Below, in pieces: positions 7,225-16,242 of a stretch of DNA of 20,222 nucleotides. Under the pieces are notes generated by a model. That model was not told where the DNA came from. It ran no database searches and saw only the letters and a program-made list of their open reading frames with translations. The DNA lies in the NCBI GenBank assembly GCA_015233265.1, contig JADFXZ010000017.1, positions 2,234 to 22,455 of the forward strand, read 5' to 3'. This stretch comes from Nitrospirota bacterium (lineage in GTDB: Bacteria > Nitrospirota > Thermodesulfovibrionia > Thermodesulfovibrionales > Magnetobacteriaceae). A program made the position numbers and the translations under genes. The number at the start of each line of letters is the position of its first letter. The stretch's first letter is position 1.

Positions 7225-7761
7225 CTACTTTGCCAGACCAACGAGCTTGGCGATAAGGTCAAGGGCCTTTGGGTTGGTTAAAAGGATGGTGAATAGAAGG
7301 ATTAGAAAGTATATTTTAATTCTTGCGTTCGTGTCTGTAAATTTCTCAGTCATCTTGCCGTCAAGGGCTGTAACCCTTTCGTTAACAGCGGCAATTTTCT
7401 CGTTAAGTCTGCCTTCCAGCTTTGCCATATCTTCTTTAATGACAGCAATCTTCTCATTAAGCCGTACTTCAACGGCATTAATCTTTTCATTAAGCCGTCC
7501 TTCGAGCTTTACTAAATCTCCTTTAACGGCATTAATCTTTTCATTAAGCCGTCCTTCCAGCTTTGCTAAGTCTTCTTTGGATGCCAGCTCATTGAGTAAC
7601 TCTTCTTTGATCTCCGCTTTCTTTTGAATGGCAACGGTCTCTGCCCTGTCTTCGATGGTGTCGAAAGTGGTCAATATGAGCTTGCCAGCCGCGCGGGCGT
7701 CTTCTTTGCCGACCTGGCGCTCCAGCATGTCGTATAATTCTATAGGTAATGTCGCAGGCAT
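7225..7761 (-). CDS. Coiled-coil protein with C-terminal membrane anchor (DUF1640-like)
   Basis: This 178-residue protein has three parts. The N-terminal helical region starts MPATLPIELYDMLERQVG. A long coiled coil (about residues 45-140) carries four near-copies of KLEGRLNEKI. One hydrophobic segment (about 150-165, IYFLILLFTILL) is followed by a short basic tail. The layout recalls bacterial DUF1640/CCDC90-like proteins, whose function is not established. I prefer the ATG at 7761 over the TTG at 7767, because TATAAT ends 7 bases before it and no Shine-Dalgarno is present. The coding DNA contains an exact 33-bp repeat. A decayed paralogue of the tail lies near 17.9-18.0 kb. The protein is probably an oligomer on the inner membrane. 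Confidence 0.72.
   Translation of the reverse strand: MPATLPIELYDMLERQVGKEDARAAGKLILTTFDTIEDRAETVAIQKKAEIKEELLNELASKEDLAKLEGRLNEKINAVKGDLVKLEGRLNEKINAVEVRLNEKIAVIKEDMAKLEGRLNEKIAAVNERVTALDGKMTEKFTDTNARIKIYFLILLFTILLTNPKALDLIAKLVGLAK
7471..7557 (-). repeat. 33-bp repeat encoding coiled-coil heptads
   Basis: An exact 33-base sequence occurs at 7471-7503 and 7525-7557, 54 bases apart start to start (18 codons). The spacing keeps the reading frame and the coiled-coil register, so the gene probably grew by internal duplication. Confidence 0.85.
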
Positions 7762-7768
7762 CAACAAT

Positions 7769-7798
7769 ATTATAACTCAATGTTTAGTTGGAAATCAA
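7769..7798 (-). promoter_or_regulatory. Putative promoter of the coiled-coil gene
   Basis: On the minus strand TTGATT (7793-7798) and a perfect TATAAT (7769-7774) are 18 bases apart. The -10 ends 7 bases before the ATG at 7761, so the mRNA would be leaderless. The promoter overlaps the end of the upstream HAD gene (stop at 7795-7797). Confidence 0.55.
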
Positions 7799-8484
7799 TT
7801 TCCGGCAATTGCGCCGCTGTCAATCAGCGCTATCACCGCCTCTGTGTCTGATAAATCCTCAAGCACTGCGTCTGCACCGGTTTCCCGCAACTGTGACGAC
7901 GTGTATGGCCCCGTTGCCACGGCTATTGTAAAGGCGCCGTGGGTCTTGCCGCATTCGACGTCCCGAGGTGTGTCTCCTATGATGACGCATTGGCTGAATT
8001 GAAATCTCGCCCCAGTTTGTTTATGCACGTCATCAACGGCAACTGGCAGCAGGAGGTTTCTGTCTTCATGGAGGTCGCCAAATGCCCCTGCTTTGAAATG
8101 CCGCCACAGGTCGAGTGATGATAGTTTTATCTCTGCCCCCAGTCTGAGGTTTCCCGTTAGAAGCCCAATGGCGTGTCTGCCATGAAGCCTTTCTATTAAT
8201 GGCGTTATGCCGGGCTTGATATGGGTTTTGTCATTGTTGATTTCTACTTTGAGCCGTTGCAGGTAGTGCGTTTTGATAGAGTCAATAATGCCGCCGCCGT
8301 TTGTCAGACTGTGATAGTTCATCCCCTCTTTAAATATACGTAAGTCGGTCTTTCCATCGAAGGTTATACGGCTGAATGCGTCTTTGATAGAAAACAACTC
8401 GTAAAAGGCGTCTGTCAGGCTCCTGCCGCCAGCGCCCCCGGCGTCCATCAGCGTGCCGTCTATGTCAAACAGGACAAGTTTCAT
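7795..8484 (-). CDS. HAD-family phosphatase (phosphoglycolate phosphatase-like)
   Basis: This 229-residue cytoplasmic hydrolase of the haloacid dehalogenase superfamily has all expected motifs. Motif I is FDIDGT with nucleophile Asp7 and acid/base Asp9. Motif II is LLTGN with Thr110. A motif III lysine is probably Lys120. Motif IV is IIGDTPRDV with Asp171 and Asp175. The helical cap between residues 15 and 85 is of the Gph/PGMB type, so small phosphate esters such as phosphoglycolate are the likely substrates; the exact one cannot be told. The start lacks a clear ribosome site; a perfect 14-bp palindrome TTAACTTAAGTTAA (8486-8499) lies immediately upstream. It is 41 bases downstream of cbiC and probably cotranscribed with it. 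Confidence 0.85.
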   Translation of the reverse strand: MKLVLFDIDGTLMDAGGAGGRSLTDAFYELFSIKDAFSRITFDGKTDLRIFKEGMNYHSLTNGGGIIDSIKTHYLQRLKVEINNDKTHIKPGITPLIERLHGRHAIGLLTGNLRLGAEIKLSSLDLWRHFKAGAFGDLHEDRNLLLPVAVDDVHKQTGARFQFSQCVIIGDTPRDVECGKTHGAFTIAVATGPYTSSQLRETGADAVLEDLSDTEAVIALIDSGAIAGN

Positions 8485-8525
8485 GTTAACTTAAGTTAAG
8501 CTCATGGTGTATTATTTAATATCAA

Positions 8526-9140
8526 TTAACCGGCAAGTCTTACTATCGCGTTAATAATTGCAGCCGCTATGGAACTTCCACCCTTTCTGCCCAGGCAGGT
8601 GATGTGTGGATAGGTCTTTTTGGCAAGTATCGCCTTTGACTCTTCAGCCATTACAAATCCCACCGGCACTCCCACGATAAGCCCCGGGGCAGCGTCGCTG
8701 TCCTCAATTATTTCCATCAGTCTGATAAGGGCGGTCGGGGCGTTTCCTATTGCCGCGATTCCCACGTTTATTGACCTATTTAAAAATGCCTTTTCTACCG
8801 CGCACTCAGCCCGGGTCATCCCATTTTGCCGCGCAGTAGACGCTACGTCCTCATCTGATATGTGGCATATCACACTACCGCCAAAGTGCCTCAACGCCTG
8901 TTTATTTATGCCGGCCTCAACCATTTTTACGTCCACAAAGATGTCCTTCCCCGCCCGTATTGCCGCAATCCCGCTTGGTACTGCGTGAGAATGAAATTTC
9001 AGAATATCCTCGAACTCGAAATCCCCTGTGGCATGAATTACCCTTTTTACCACCGGCAGCGTCAACTCGTCGAAATGCCGCCTCATCTCGGCTTCGATAA
9101 TCGAAAAACTGTCTCTTTCTATCTTAGCACCCTTGTCCAT
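8526..9140 (-). CDS. cbiC: Precorrin-8X / cobalt-precorrin-8 methylmutase
   Basis: This 204-residue enzyme of the CbiC/CobH family moves the C-11 methyl group to C-12, making (cobyrinic) hydrogenobyrinate in cobalamin synthesis. The catalytic histidine sits in KRVIHATGDFEFED (His36). Further family landmarks are GKDIFVDVKMVEAGI, the NAPTALIRLMEII stretch, GVPVGFVMAEESK and the C-terminal CLGRKGGSSIAAAIINAI. Length matches the family (about 200-215). Whether the aerobic (CobH) or anaerobic (CbiC) route is used cannot be decided, because no other cobalamin gene is present. An anaerobic lifestyle, suggested by the selenoprotein formate dehydrogenase, favours CbiC. It lies 19 bases after cheV, an unexpected pairing. 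Confidence 0.93.
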   Translation of the reverse strand: MDKGAKIERDSFSIIEAEMRRHFDELTLPVVKRVIHATGDFEFEDILKFHSHAVPSGIAAIRAGKDIFVDVKMVEAGINKQALRHFGGSVICHISDEDVASTARQNGMTRAECAVEKAFLNRSINVGIAAIGNAPTALIRLMEIIEDSDAAPGLIVGVPVGFVMAEESKAILAKKTYPHITCLGRKGGSSIAAAIINAIVRLAG

Positions 9141-9159
9141 TATATTCGCGGCCCCAACA

Positions 9160-10131
9160 TCATCCTAAAAACCTCGTCACCTCGGACACCAGGTTTGCAA
9201 CGTCAAATTTTATAAGATAGCCGTCTGCCCCCACAACCTTTGATTTCTGCCTGTTTTCATCCCCGCTCAAAGAGGTATTTACAATGACCGGAATCCCCTG
9301 TAATCTGGGGTCGCTTTTGACGTTTTTCGTAAACGTCAGGCCGTCCATCTCCGGCATCTCTACGTCAGTTATTATTAAATGTATGTATTTAGAGATAGGC
9401 TCGTTGCCTATTTTAGCAATGAACTCGTTTAACACCTTAAGCGCTTGTTTTCCATCGGGTGCCTCCATTATATGCAGGCCCATGTTCTCAAGAGTGTCCT
9501 TTAGAATCTTACGAGCCACCATGGAGTCGTCAACTATCATGACATTGCCGGACAATTTCTTTTTCTCAAACCCCTTCAAGTCATCCATATTAATCCCATG
9601 ATGGGTGACCAGCGCGCCAATTCCCTGTATAACGCTCTCAAGGTCTAGTATTAGAAGTAAATCCTCGCTTTCTTCCAGCTTCGTCACACCGGTTATCCTG
9701 CCGCCGTGTTTGGATTGTAAGAGCTGCGGGGGGGGTTTTATCTGCGTCCACTTGATTCTGCGTATCCTCTCTACTTCGTGTACTATTATTCCTACCGTTG
9801 TGCCCAGCATCTCCAGAACTATCACCTTTTGCCTGACCTCTATGGCATCAGCCCCGGAGGGCAAGTCCATTTTCATCAATTTGCCCAGATTGATAATTGG
9901 AATAACCTCGCCGCGCACCTCAGACAGCGATTCGGCGTAATCCGGCAGATCAGGGACAGTCGTCAGGGGCGGCATCGGAATGATTTCTCTGACTTTTGCC
10001 ACATTGACCCCATAGCTGCGCGTCTCAGTCTTGCCGTTTGGCATTTGGCAGTACATCTTAAACACCACCAGTTCCATTTCATTAGCGCCAACCTTCAGAA
10101 CCTCCGGCAACGCACCAGCCTTTTGAGTCAT
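9160..10131 (-). CDS. cheV: Chemotaxis protein CheV (CheW domain plus receiver domain)
   Basis: This 323-residue cytoplasmic chemotaxis adaptor couples receptors to CheA and tunes signalling by its own phosphorylation. Residues about 15-175 form a CheW-like domain (YGVNVAKVREII, EVRGEVIPIINLGKLM, VIVLEMLGTTVGIIVHEVERI). Residues about 195-323 form a response-regulator receiver. The acidic pair is Asp201/Asp202 in IVDDS, the phosphoacceptor is Asp256 in IITDVEMPEMDG, the switch threonine is Thr286 and the conserved lysine is Lys308. GGGAGGTG sits just before the ATG at 10131. No other chemotaxis gene is nearby, so CheA and receptors must be encoded elsewhere. It is the first gene of a leftward cluster with cbiC and the HAD gene, divergent from addA across 90 bases. 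Confidence 0.93.
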   Translation of the reverse strand: MTQKAGALPEVLKVGANEMELVVFKMYCQMPNGKTETRSYGVNVAKVREIIPMPPLTTVPDLPDYAESLSEVRGEVIPIINLGKLMKMDLPSGADAIEVRQKVIVLEMLGTTVGIIVHEVERIRRIKWTQIKPPPQLLQSKHGGRITGVTKLEESEDLLLILDLESVIQGIGALVTHHGINMDDLKGFEKKKLSGNVMIVDDSMVARKILKDTLENMGLHIMEAPDGKQALKVLNEFIAKIGNEPISKYIHLIITDVEMPEMDGLTFTKNVKSDPRLQGIPVIVNTSLSGDENRQKSKVVGADGYLIKFDVANLVSEVTRFLG

Positions 10132-10221
10132 TTGACACCTCCCTGATTAATCTGTATAGTATATATCTCTATCTTACTTTAACATAATACCACAACATGC
10201 TGCGAAGATTAAAGATGCGAT

Positions 10222-13200
10222 ATGGTTGTTAAAGACGATACTATAGATTTTCCACATTCTGTAATACTAAAGGCCTCCGCAGGCTCAGGCAAGACCCACG
10301 CCCTGACAAAGCGGTTTGTCCAATTTCTCTTGTCTGTGAGTGTGCCCCATAACTCGATGAAAAATATCATGGCCGTTACATTTTCTAACAATGCTGCCAA
10401 AGAGATGAAAGAACGCATTCTGCAGTGGCTTAAGGACATCTGCTTAGGAGATATATCTAAGCGTGACGAACTCCTTGATTGCCTGTCCATCGACAAGGAC
10501 ACCCTGCTTGAGCGCACAACAATTCTAATCGATCAGATACTGGATAACTACACAGACTTCCACGTCAAGACAATCGACAGCTTCATGGCCTCGGTCTTTA
10601 AGGCTTCAGCTATCGACTTGGGTTATAACCATGACTTCGAGATACAAATCAACGGCGACGCCATGATGGACTACGCCTTCGAGCTGTTTTTGAGGAGCGT
10701 CAAAGAAGGCTCAAAAGAGGGCGCAATTGTGGAAGACGCCATAGCATGCCTGCTTGAGCAGCGCCCCTCTGAAAGCCCCTATCTCTGGGAGCCATCTAAG
10801 ACGATTCTCTCTGAGATAAAGAAGATATATAAGAAATTGGCCGCCTCCGGTAAGCGCCCATCTACACGCGCCCTCGATAAGGAGATGACCGGCATAAAGA
10901 ACTCTATCGCGGAGGCAGTTCAGGCAATAGAGGCCGCTATTGAAACTACCGGACTGCAAAGACACGGCGGCAGCTCCTATAAAAACATCCTCCCCGGCAT
11001 TCGGGCGGGAAACTTCGCAGATATATTAGGCAGAGGGACAGCTAATCCCCCAGTAAAAAAACCAGGCCCCAAGGACAGGCATCTAAGCGCCCCCTACGAC
11101 CACATCTGCGGCTTGTGGGCTGACTTAACCGCCTTGATAAGCCGCTACGCGCTCCACTACGCCCACACCTACTATACCCCGTATATCAGAATATACGAAG
11201 CGTTTTATGATACGCTGATAAGTGTAAAGAAACAGCTCGGCACTGTCTTTATCGAAGATATAAACATGATGCTTGCCGGGTATATCGAGCACGACATAGT
11301 CCCGGACATTTATTTCAGGATAGGTGAAACAGTCTATCATTATCTTATCGACGAATTTCAGGATACGTCTCCTATTCAGTGGAGAAACCTCTCCCCGCTC
11401 ATAGAAAATTCCATAGCCCAGGGCGGCAGCCTGTTTGCTGTCGGTGATACTAAGCAGGCGATTTACGCCTTTCGCGACGCCGACTACAGCATCATGAAGC
11501 GCTATGAGCACACGCCGCCTTTCCCCGCAGCCCAACATTTTGTCAGGGAACTCGATACAAATTACAGGAGTCTTCAGAGGATTATTGATTTCAACGAACT
11601 GGTATTTAAGCATGCACTACTGGAAAATGACGCCCTGAGCGAGGCGGCATCCCGAAGCGGTCTTACAGATTTCACACAGAATGTCCGCCCTGGAAACGAA
11701 AACTCGGGCTGTGTTGAGGTCTCGGTACTTATGGCAAGCGCTGAACAAGACGACGATGATGCCGCGGCTGAGCCTGAGAAACTCAGATTTATGTCGATTG
11801 TTGAAGACCTCATAAGGCGTGGCTACAGTCTTGGTGACATAGCTGTCATTGCTAAAAAAAATGACGATGTCCTACGTGCGGCCTCATGGCTTAATGAAAT
11901 AACCATTGCAGAAAAAGGCATTGCAGGCGTTCCATTTATATCCTTCAGCAGTCTTGACGTCAGAAGGTCAAAGATAACGGGCGAGCTTGTCTGTCTATTA
12001 AACTTTTTGGATTCCCCTATCGATGACCTGTCTTTTATCACATTTTGTACGGGAGAAATTTTTGCGGCCATTGTCGATAGAGAAAATATATCTATGGAGG
12101 AAATAAAGGAGTTTTTCCTTTATAACAGGGACAATACTCCCAGTTATAAGGCATTTCAAACTCGATTTGCCTCTCTGTGGCAGACGTATTTCGAGGGCCT
12201 TTTCAGGGCAGCCGGATTTTTTCCACTCTATGATCTGGTCAGTGAGATTTACAGGGTATTTAGTGTATTTGAGAATGCTTTTGAGAAAGATGCTGTCTCG
12301 GAGAAAGAGGCCGTGCTTGCCAAATTTCTTGAGGTCATTAAAGAATTTGAAGACAAGGGCAGCAACAACCTGCGGGATTTTATCTCTATGGCCCTTGACG
12401 AAGACTCTGGCAGTGCCGTGGCAGATGCCTCATGGACTATCGATGTGCCTATTACGACTGACGCCGTACGCGTTATGACCGTTCATAAGGCCAAGGGGCT
12501 GGGCTTTCAGGTGGTCATTGTTCTGGTCTATGACGAGAGAAACAAGGGGTTGGATTACGTTACGTATGAGACCAAAGATGGAATTACTCTTCTGAAATTA
12601 AACGAAAAGATTCTCAAATCTATCGGCATAACTGACCCTGATACGTACCGGCTTCTCTACGATGAGGAGCGTAAAAAGGACACCGTAAACGGCCTCAACA
12701 CCCTCTATGTCGCCCTGACGCGGGCAAAGTCGGAACTTTATGTCATTGCCGTTGAGGGTAGGGCCAATAAACACATCTCAGGAATTTTCCGGCAGGTGCA
12801 GCTGCCCCCGCCAATGCACCAAAACGAAAAACCCCATGCCGCTGCCACAAGGAGCTCAGACGGTGACGAAGGGCAATTTCACATCCACCACCAGACATCT
12901 ACCCCCACCAGTTCGGTTTATACCGAGGACTCCCTCAATGTCATGGAGAAGAAGCGGGGCGATTTTCTTCACCGCGTCCTGTCCTTTATCGATTATATAG
13001 AAGACGGCTTCGAAGCATCGCTTGAGCATATAATCGCCACCGTAAACAGTGCGTCCTCATTTAAATTCCCAGCGGGGCAGATGAGCGCTGCGCTCCTGCG
13101 ATTTCTGAGCTGTCCATTTATTGTCCCATATTTTACAAAAGCCCCGCGGATGATAGTAAAGAAAGAGCAGACGTTTTCAAACTCGTTGGGTGAGATGCTG

Positions 13201-13392
13201 ATTATGGACAGGGTAGTAATAACCCCGCAGCTGGTGACGGTCATAGACTTTAAGACCGGCTCGAAAAAGAGCGAGAGCTATGTGTACCAATTAAAGGGCT
13301 ACATAAATCTGCTTAGGGAACTCTATCCTGGATGCCGCGTTGAGGGAATAATCGCATACGTAGATTTATTGGAAGGGGTAACGGTAGATTGA
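10222..13392 (+). CDS. addA: AddA-like UvrD-type helicase/RecB-type nuclease
   Basis: This 1056-residue large subunit of a double-strand-break resection enzyme unwinds DNA and cuts one strand. SF1 helicase motifs appear in order: Walker A ASAGSGKT (18-25), motif Ia AVTFSNNAAKEMK (51-63), Walker B LIDEFQD (Asp377-Glu378), motif III GDTKQAIYAFRDAD (408-421), ELDTNYRS, motif V VRVMTVHKAKGLGFQ (749-763), and motif VI LYVALTRAK (828-836). The C-terminus is a RecB-family PD-(D/E)XK nuclease with Asp996 (MDRV), Asp1009 and Lys1011 (IDFKTG) and the QLKGY helix. Both activities look intact. It is shorter than Bacillus AddA (about 1230 residues). The ribosome site is weak. The stop overlaps the start of the next gene, so the two are translated together. 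Confidence 0.9.
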   Translation: MVVKDDTIDFPHSVILKASAGSGKTHALTKRFVQFLLSVSVPHNSMKNIMAVTFSNNAAKEMKERILQWLKDICLGDISKRDELLDCLSIDKDTLLERTTILIDQILDNYTDFHVKTIDSFMASVFKASAIDLGYNHDFEIQINGDAMMDYAFELFLRSVKEGSKEGAIVEDAIACLLEQRPSESPYLWEPSKTILSEIKKIYKKLAASGKRPSTRALDKEMTGIKNSIAEAVQAIEAAIETTGLQRHGGSSYKNILPGIRAGNFADILGRGTANPPVKKPGPKDRHLSAPYDHICGLWADLTALISRYALHYAHTYYTPYIRIYEAFYDTLISVKKQLGTVFIEDINMMLAGYIEHDIVPDIYFRIGETVYHYLIDEFQDTSPIQWRNLSPLIENSIAQGGSLFAVGDTKQAIYAFRDADYSIMKRYEHTPPFPAAQHFVRELDTNYRSLQRIIDFNELVFKHALLENDALSEAASRSGLTDFTQNVRPGNENSGCVEVSVLMASAEQDDDDAAAEPEKLRFMSIVEDLIRRGYSLGDIAVIAKKNDDVLRAASWLNEITIAEKGIAGVPFISFSSLDVRRSKITGELVCLLNFLDSPIDDLSFITFCTGEIFAAIVDRENISMEEIKEFFLYNRDNTPSYKAFQTRFASLWQTYFEGLFRAAGFFPLYDLVSEIYRVFSVFENAFEKDAVSEKEAVLAKFLEVIKEFEDKGSNNLRDFISMALDEDSGSAVADASWTIDVPITTDAVRVMTVHKAKGLGFQVVIVLVYDERNKGLDYVTYETKDGITLLKLNEKILKSIGITDPDTYRLLYDEERKKDTVNGLNTLYVALTRAKSELYVIAVEGRANKHISGIFRQVQLPPPMHQNEKPHAAATRSSDGDEGQFHIHHQTSTPTSSVYTEDSLNVMEKKRGDFLHRVLSFIDYIEDGFEASLEHIIATVNSASSFKFPAGQMSAALLRFLSCPFIVPYFTKAPRMIVKKEQTFSNSLGEMLIMDRVVITPQLVTVIDFKTGSKKSESYVYQLKGYINLLRELYPGCRVEGIIAYVDLLEGVTVD

Positions 13393-16196
13393 ACACTATA
13401 ATCATCCAGCCTCAGAGGGGGCTAATAGATGAGGTACTGGCTCATCTAAGTGCGGATAACGGGGATTATTCTGGCAATATAGTAGTGTTTCCCGGCAAGA
13501 GGCCGTCTCATTTTCTGAGGAAGGCCGTTGGGGTGGTCCATGGGGCGGCCTTTATCCCACCGCTGTTGTTTTCTATGGACGAGTTTATTGACTATCTCTA
13601 TGAGGGGCGGCTGGGGATTTATGACCGCAAGGCAGAGACCATAGACGCCGCCGCTATTCTTTTCAATATTCACAGAAAGAATCCGCTTGGCGGGAATGGC
13701 TTTTTCATCGGCGCTGATAGTTTCTTCCCCTTGGGGCTGAAGCTCTACCGTGATTTCGAGGAGTTTTGTATTGAGAAAATCCCTTATAAAAAGATACGCG
13801 AGATTGAGACCTTTGCCGATGAGAAGATTCCCAAAGAAACACTGAAAAACCTGCAGTCGCTGTCCCTGTTTTACAAGGAGTTCTACGAATACCTCCAAAG
13901 TGCGAATTTTTCGACCCGTTCCACACGCTACCGCATCGTATCTGAAAGGGTAGGGGAAGTGGATTTAAGTCCCTTTAAGAAGATTATCTTCTCGGGTTTT
14001 TTTACTTTAACAAAATCGGAAAATGACCTCTTTAACGCCCTGTCCAAATTGGATAACGCACTGTTTATATTCCATCGAACACGCGCCTTGAGACACATCC
14101 TCGAAGGACTTGGCGCGGTTGGCCACACCAGTGAATCTGAGCCTGAGAGGTCTGCGGCACCGGCAATAAAAATCTACAAAAGCCCGGACACCCACGGGCA
14201 GGTGTTTGCGCTGAGCCGCCTGCTGCGCGATAACCCGGGCCACAGGGACGAGCGCACAGTTGTTGCCCTGCCGCTTTCTGAGACGGTATTTCCTATTCTT
14301 CACCACGGGATTTCGATGCTTGAGGCTAATGCCTACAACGTATCGCTCGGATATCCGCTTCTTCGCACCCCTGTCTTTGGTTTTTTTGAAAATCTCATAG
14401 ATGTTGTCCTGTCTGTCGATGGCGACCGCCTCTATGTACCGGCTTATATCAAGTTTATCCTGCATCCATATACGAAAAATATCTATCTCAAGGGCAGAAC
14501 TGACGCCACCAGAATCATGTTTCACACGCTTGAACAGAGGCTTAAAGAAAACTCGACAAAGACGTTTCTTACGCTGCGGGAGATAGAACAGGACGAGGAG
14601 TTTCTTGACGACGTTACCAAACAGATAGTCGAGGTCGGCATTGAGACTAATATAAATGAGATACGCACACATTTAAAGGCAATCCACAACAAGACGATAA
14701 GGACATATCTGTCATTTAAAAACACGGGGGATTTTGCAGAGGCGACCATTGCCCTGATAACGTATATTTATGAGGAGTCCACGGCGCGGCGTCACTCGTT
14801 TTTCTTCCCATTTTCGGAAGGCTTTACGCTTGCCGCCTTCTCGATAGCCAATTCGATGATGCGCGATGTGGTGTTTACTGAGACAGCCGGATATTTTAAT
14901 CTGTTTAAGCGGTACGTTGCCACGTGCTACTGCCCGTTTGAGGGGATGCCGCTTCGCGGTGTGCAGATATTGGGATTTCTGGAGACGCGCAATATCAGAT
15001 TTGACAACGTCTATATCATGGATGTAAATGAGGACGCGCTGCCAAATCTCTCTATAGAGGACTCGCTCCTGCCCTTTAAGGCGCGCCAGATACTTGGGCT
15101 GCCCACGCACATCGACAAAGAGCGCCTCGCTGCCTCCTACTTTGATACCCTGATTGCCGGGGCAAAGGAGGTTCACATATTTTTCGTCGAAAACGTAAAA
15201 AAAGAAAAGAGCCGGTTCATAGAGAAAATCCTGTGGGACAAACAAAAAGACCCGCTCCAATCAGAGGCAATTATACCGATTCAGTACAATGTTGACCTGA
15301 AAAATATCCCGCCTGCCGCCGTTGCCAAGACTGGCTTTCTGCTTGACGTCTTGAAACAGCTCAACTATAGCGCTACATCGCTTGATACATACTTAACGTG
15401 CCCACTTGCCTTTTACTACCGCTATGTCCTGCGCCTTGAGAAAAATGATCAGCTCACAGGAGCACTCCTGAAAATAGACATTGGCAATTTCATCCACGAG
15501 GTACTGTGCGAATATTTTAAACCCCTCGTTGGAGTCGTATTAAGTGAGGCTGATTTAGACGAGCACAGCATGTTAGAAATTGTAAACGCCAGATTTGAAG
15601 TTTTCTATGGAAAGGACACGGCGGGCGCGGTGTATCTGTTAAAGAAGCAGCTCAGGCGCCGGATGTCAGATTATCTAAGAAGATACGCGATGCCTCTCAT
15701 TAGACGGCACGAGATAAAAGTCCTAAGCCTTGAGGAAAAGATTGAGCTAATCCACCGCGGGTATAATCTCAAAGGGCGCCTCGATAAGGTGGAGCTGCGT
15801 GATGGAAAGAATATCTATATAGCAGACTATAAGACAACGGCAAACCGGCGCTCCCTCGAGATAAACCACGCTCGGCTTGATGCCGCTGACAGAGCCACAT
15901 GGTCTGAGGCAATAGGGACGCTTCAAATGCCGTTTTATTTATTATTATATTCGCTTAAAACAGGAGTCAGCCCCGAGACCATCAACGGCGTATTCATCCA
16001 GCTTGGACGCACCTATATAGACGAGAGCGCTGAGATACCGCTATTCAAAGATGAACCCCGGCGATTTGAACCACTCCTAACAGTAATAAACGGCATTCTC
16101 GATGAAATCCACGACCCTGAGACACCGTTTACCCCAACGGGAAATCCAAAAGACGACTGCCGATACTGTACGTATAAGACTATGTGCGGGACGTGA
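13389..16196 (+). CDS. addB: AddB-like nuclease subunit with iron-sulfur cysteines
   Basis: This 935-residue partner of the upstream AddA-like protein overlaps it by 4 bases and starts at TTG 13389; GGAAGGGG lies about 10 bases before. The N-terminal part (VVFPGKRPSHFLRK) resembles AddB, where the helicase fold has lost the ATPase; I see no Walker A motif. The C-terminal PD-(D/E)XK nuclease is complete: GRLDKV with Asp799, then IADYKTT with Asp813 and Lys815, then the LQMPFYLLLY helix. Cys671 (LTCPLAFYYRY) and Cys924, Cys927 and Cys933 at the very end have the Cys-...-Cys-x2-Cys-x5-Cys pattern that holds a [4Fe-4S] cluster in AddB. In known complexes AddB recognises Chi; whether this one does is unknown. 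With AddA it should load RecA on resected ends. Confidence 0.87.
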   Translation: MNTIIIQPQRGLIDEVLAHLSADNGDYSGNIVVFPGKRPSHFLRKAVGVVHGAAFIPPLLFSMDEFIDYLYEGRLGIYDRKAETIDAAAILFNIHRKNPLGGNGFFIGADSFFPLGLKLYRDFEEFCIEKIPYKKIREIETFADEKIPKETLKNLQSLSLFYKEFYEYLQSANFSTRSTRYRIVSERVGEVDLSPFKKIIFSGFFTLTKSENDLFNALSKLDNALFIFHRTRALRHILEGLGAVGHTSESEPERSAAPAIKIYKSPDTHGQVFALSRLLRDNPGHRDERTVVALPLSETVFPILHHGISMLEANAYNVSLGYPLLRTPVFGFFENLIDVVLSVDGDRLYVPAYIKFILHPYTKNIYLKGRTDATRIMFHTLEQRLKENSTKTFLTLREIEQDEEFLDDVTKQIVEVGIETNINEIRTHLKAIHNKTIRTYLSFKNTGDFAEATIALITYIYEESTARRHSFFFPFSEGFTLAAFSIANSMMRDVVFTETAGYFNLFKRYVATCYCPFEGMPLRGVQILGFLETRNIRFDNVYIMDVNEDALPNLSIEDSLLPFKARQILGLPTHIDKERLAASYFDTLIAGAKEVHIFFVENVKKEKSRFIEKILWDKQKDPLQSEAIIPIQYNVDLKNIPPAAVAKTGFLLDVLKQLNYSATSLDTYLTCPLAFYYRYVLRLEKNDQLTGALLKIDIGNFIHEVLCEYFKPLVGVVLSEADLDEHSMLEIVNARFEVFYGKDTAGAVYLLKKQLRRRMSDYLRRYAMPLIRRHEIKVLSLEEKIELIHRGYNLKGRLDKVELRDGKNIYIADYKTTANRRSLEINHARLDAADRATWSEAIGTLQMPFYLLLYSLKTGVSPETINGVFIQLGRTYIDESAEIPLFKDEPRRFEPLLTVINGILDEIHDPETPFTPTGNPKDDCRYCTYKTMCGT

Positions 16197-16242
16197 GTTA
16201 AAGCCTCTAAACCCCTGAGACATGGCGCTTACCTCTCGTCTG

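Noticed and set aside
7025..7627. Rightward 200-codon open frame
   Set aside because: It is the complement of the coiled-coil gene; its Ser-Leu-rich repeats arise only from the antisense of KLEGRLNEKI.
13389..16196. Second helicase subunit as in AdnAB
   Set aside because: No Walker A or Walker B motif is visible; the Fe-S cysteine pattern fits AddB.
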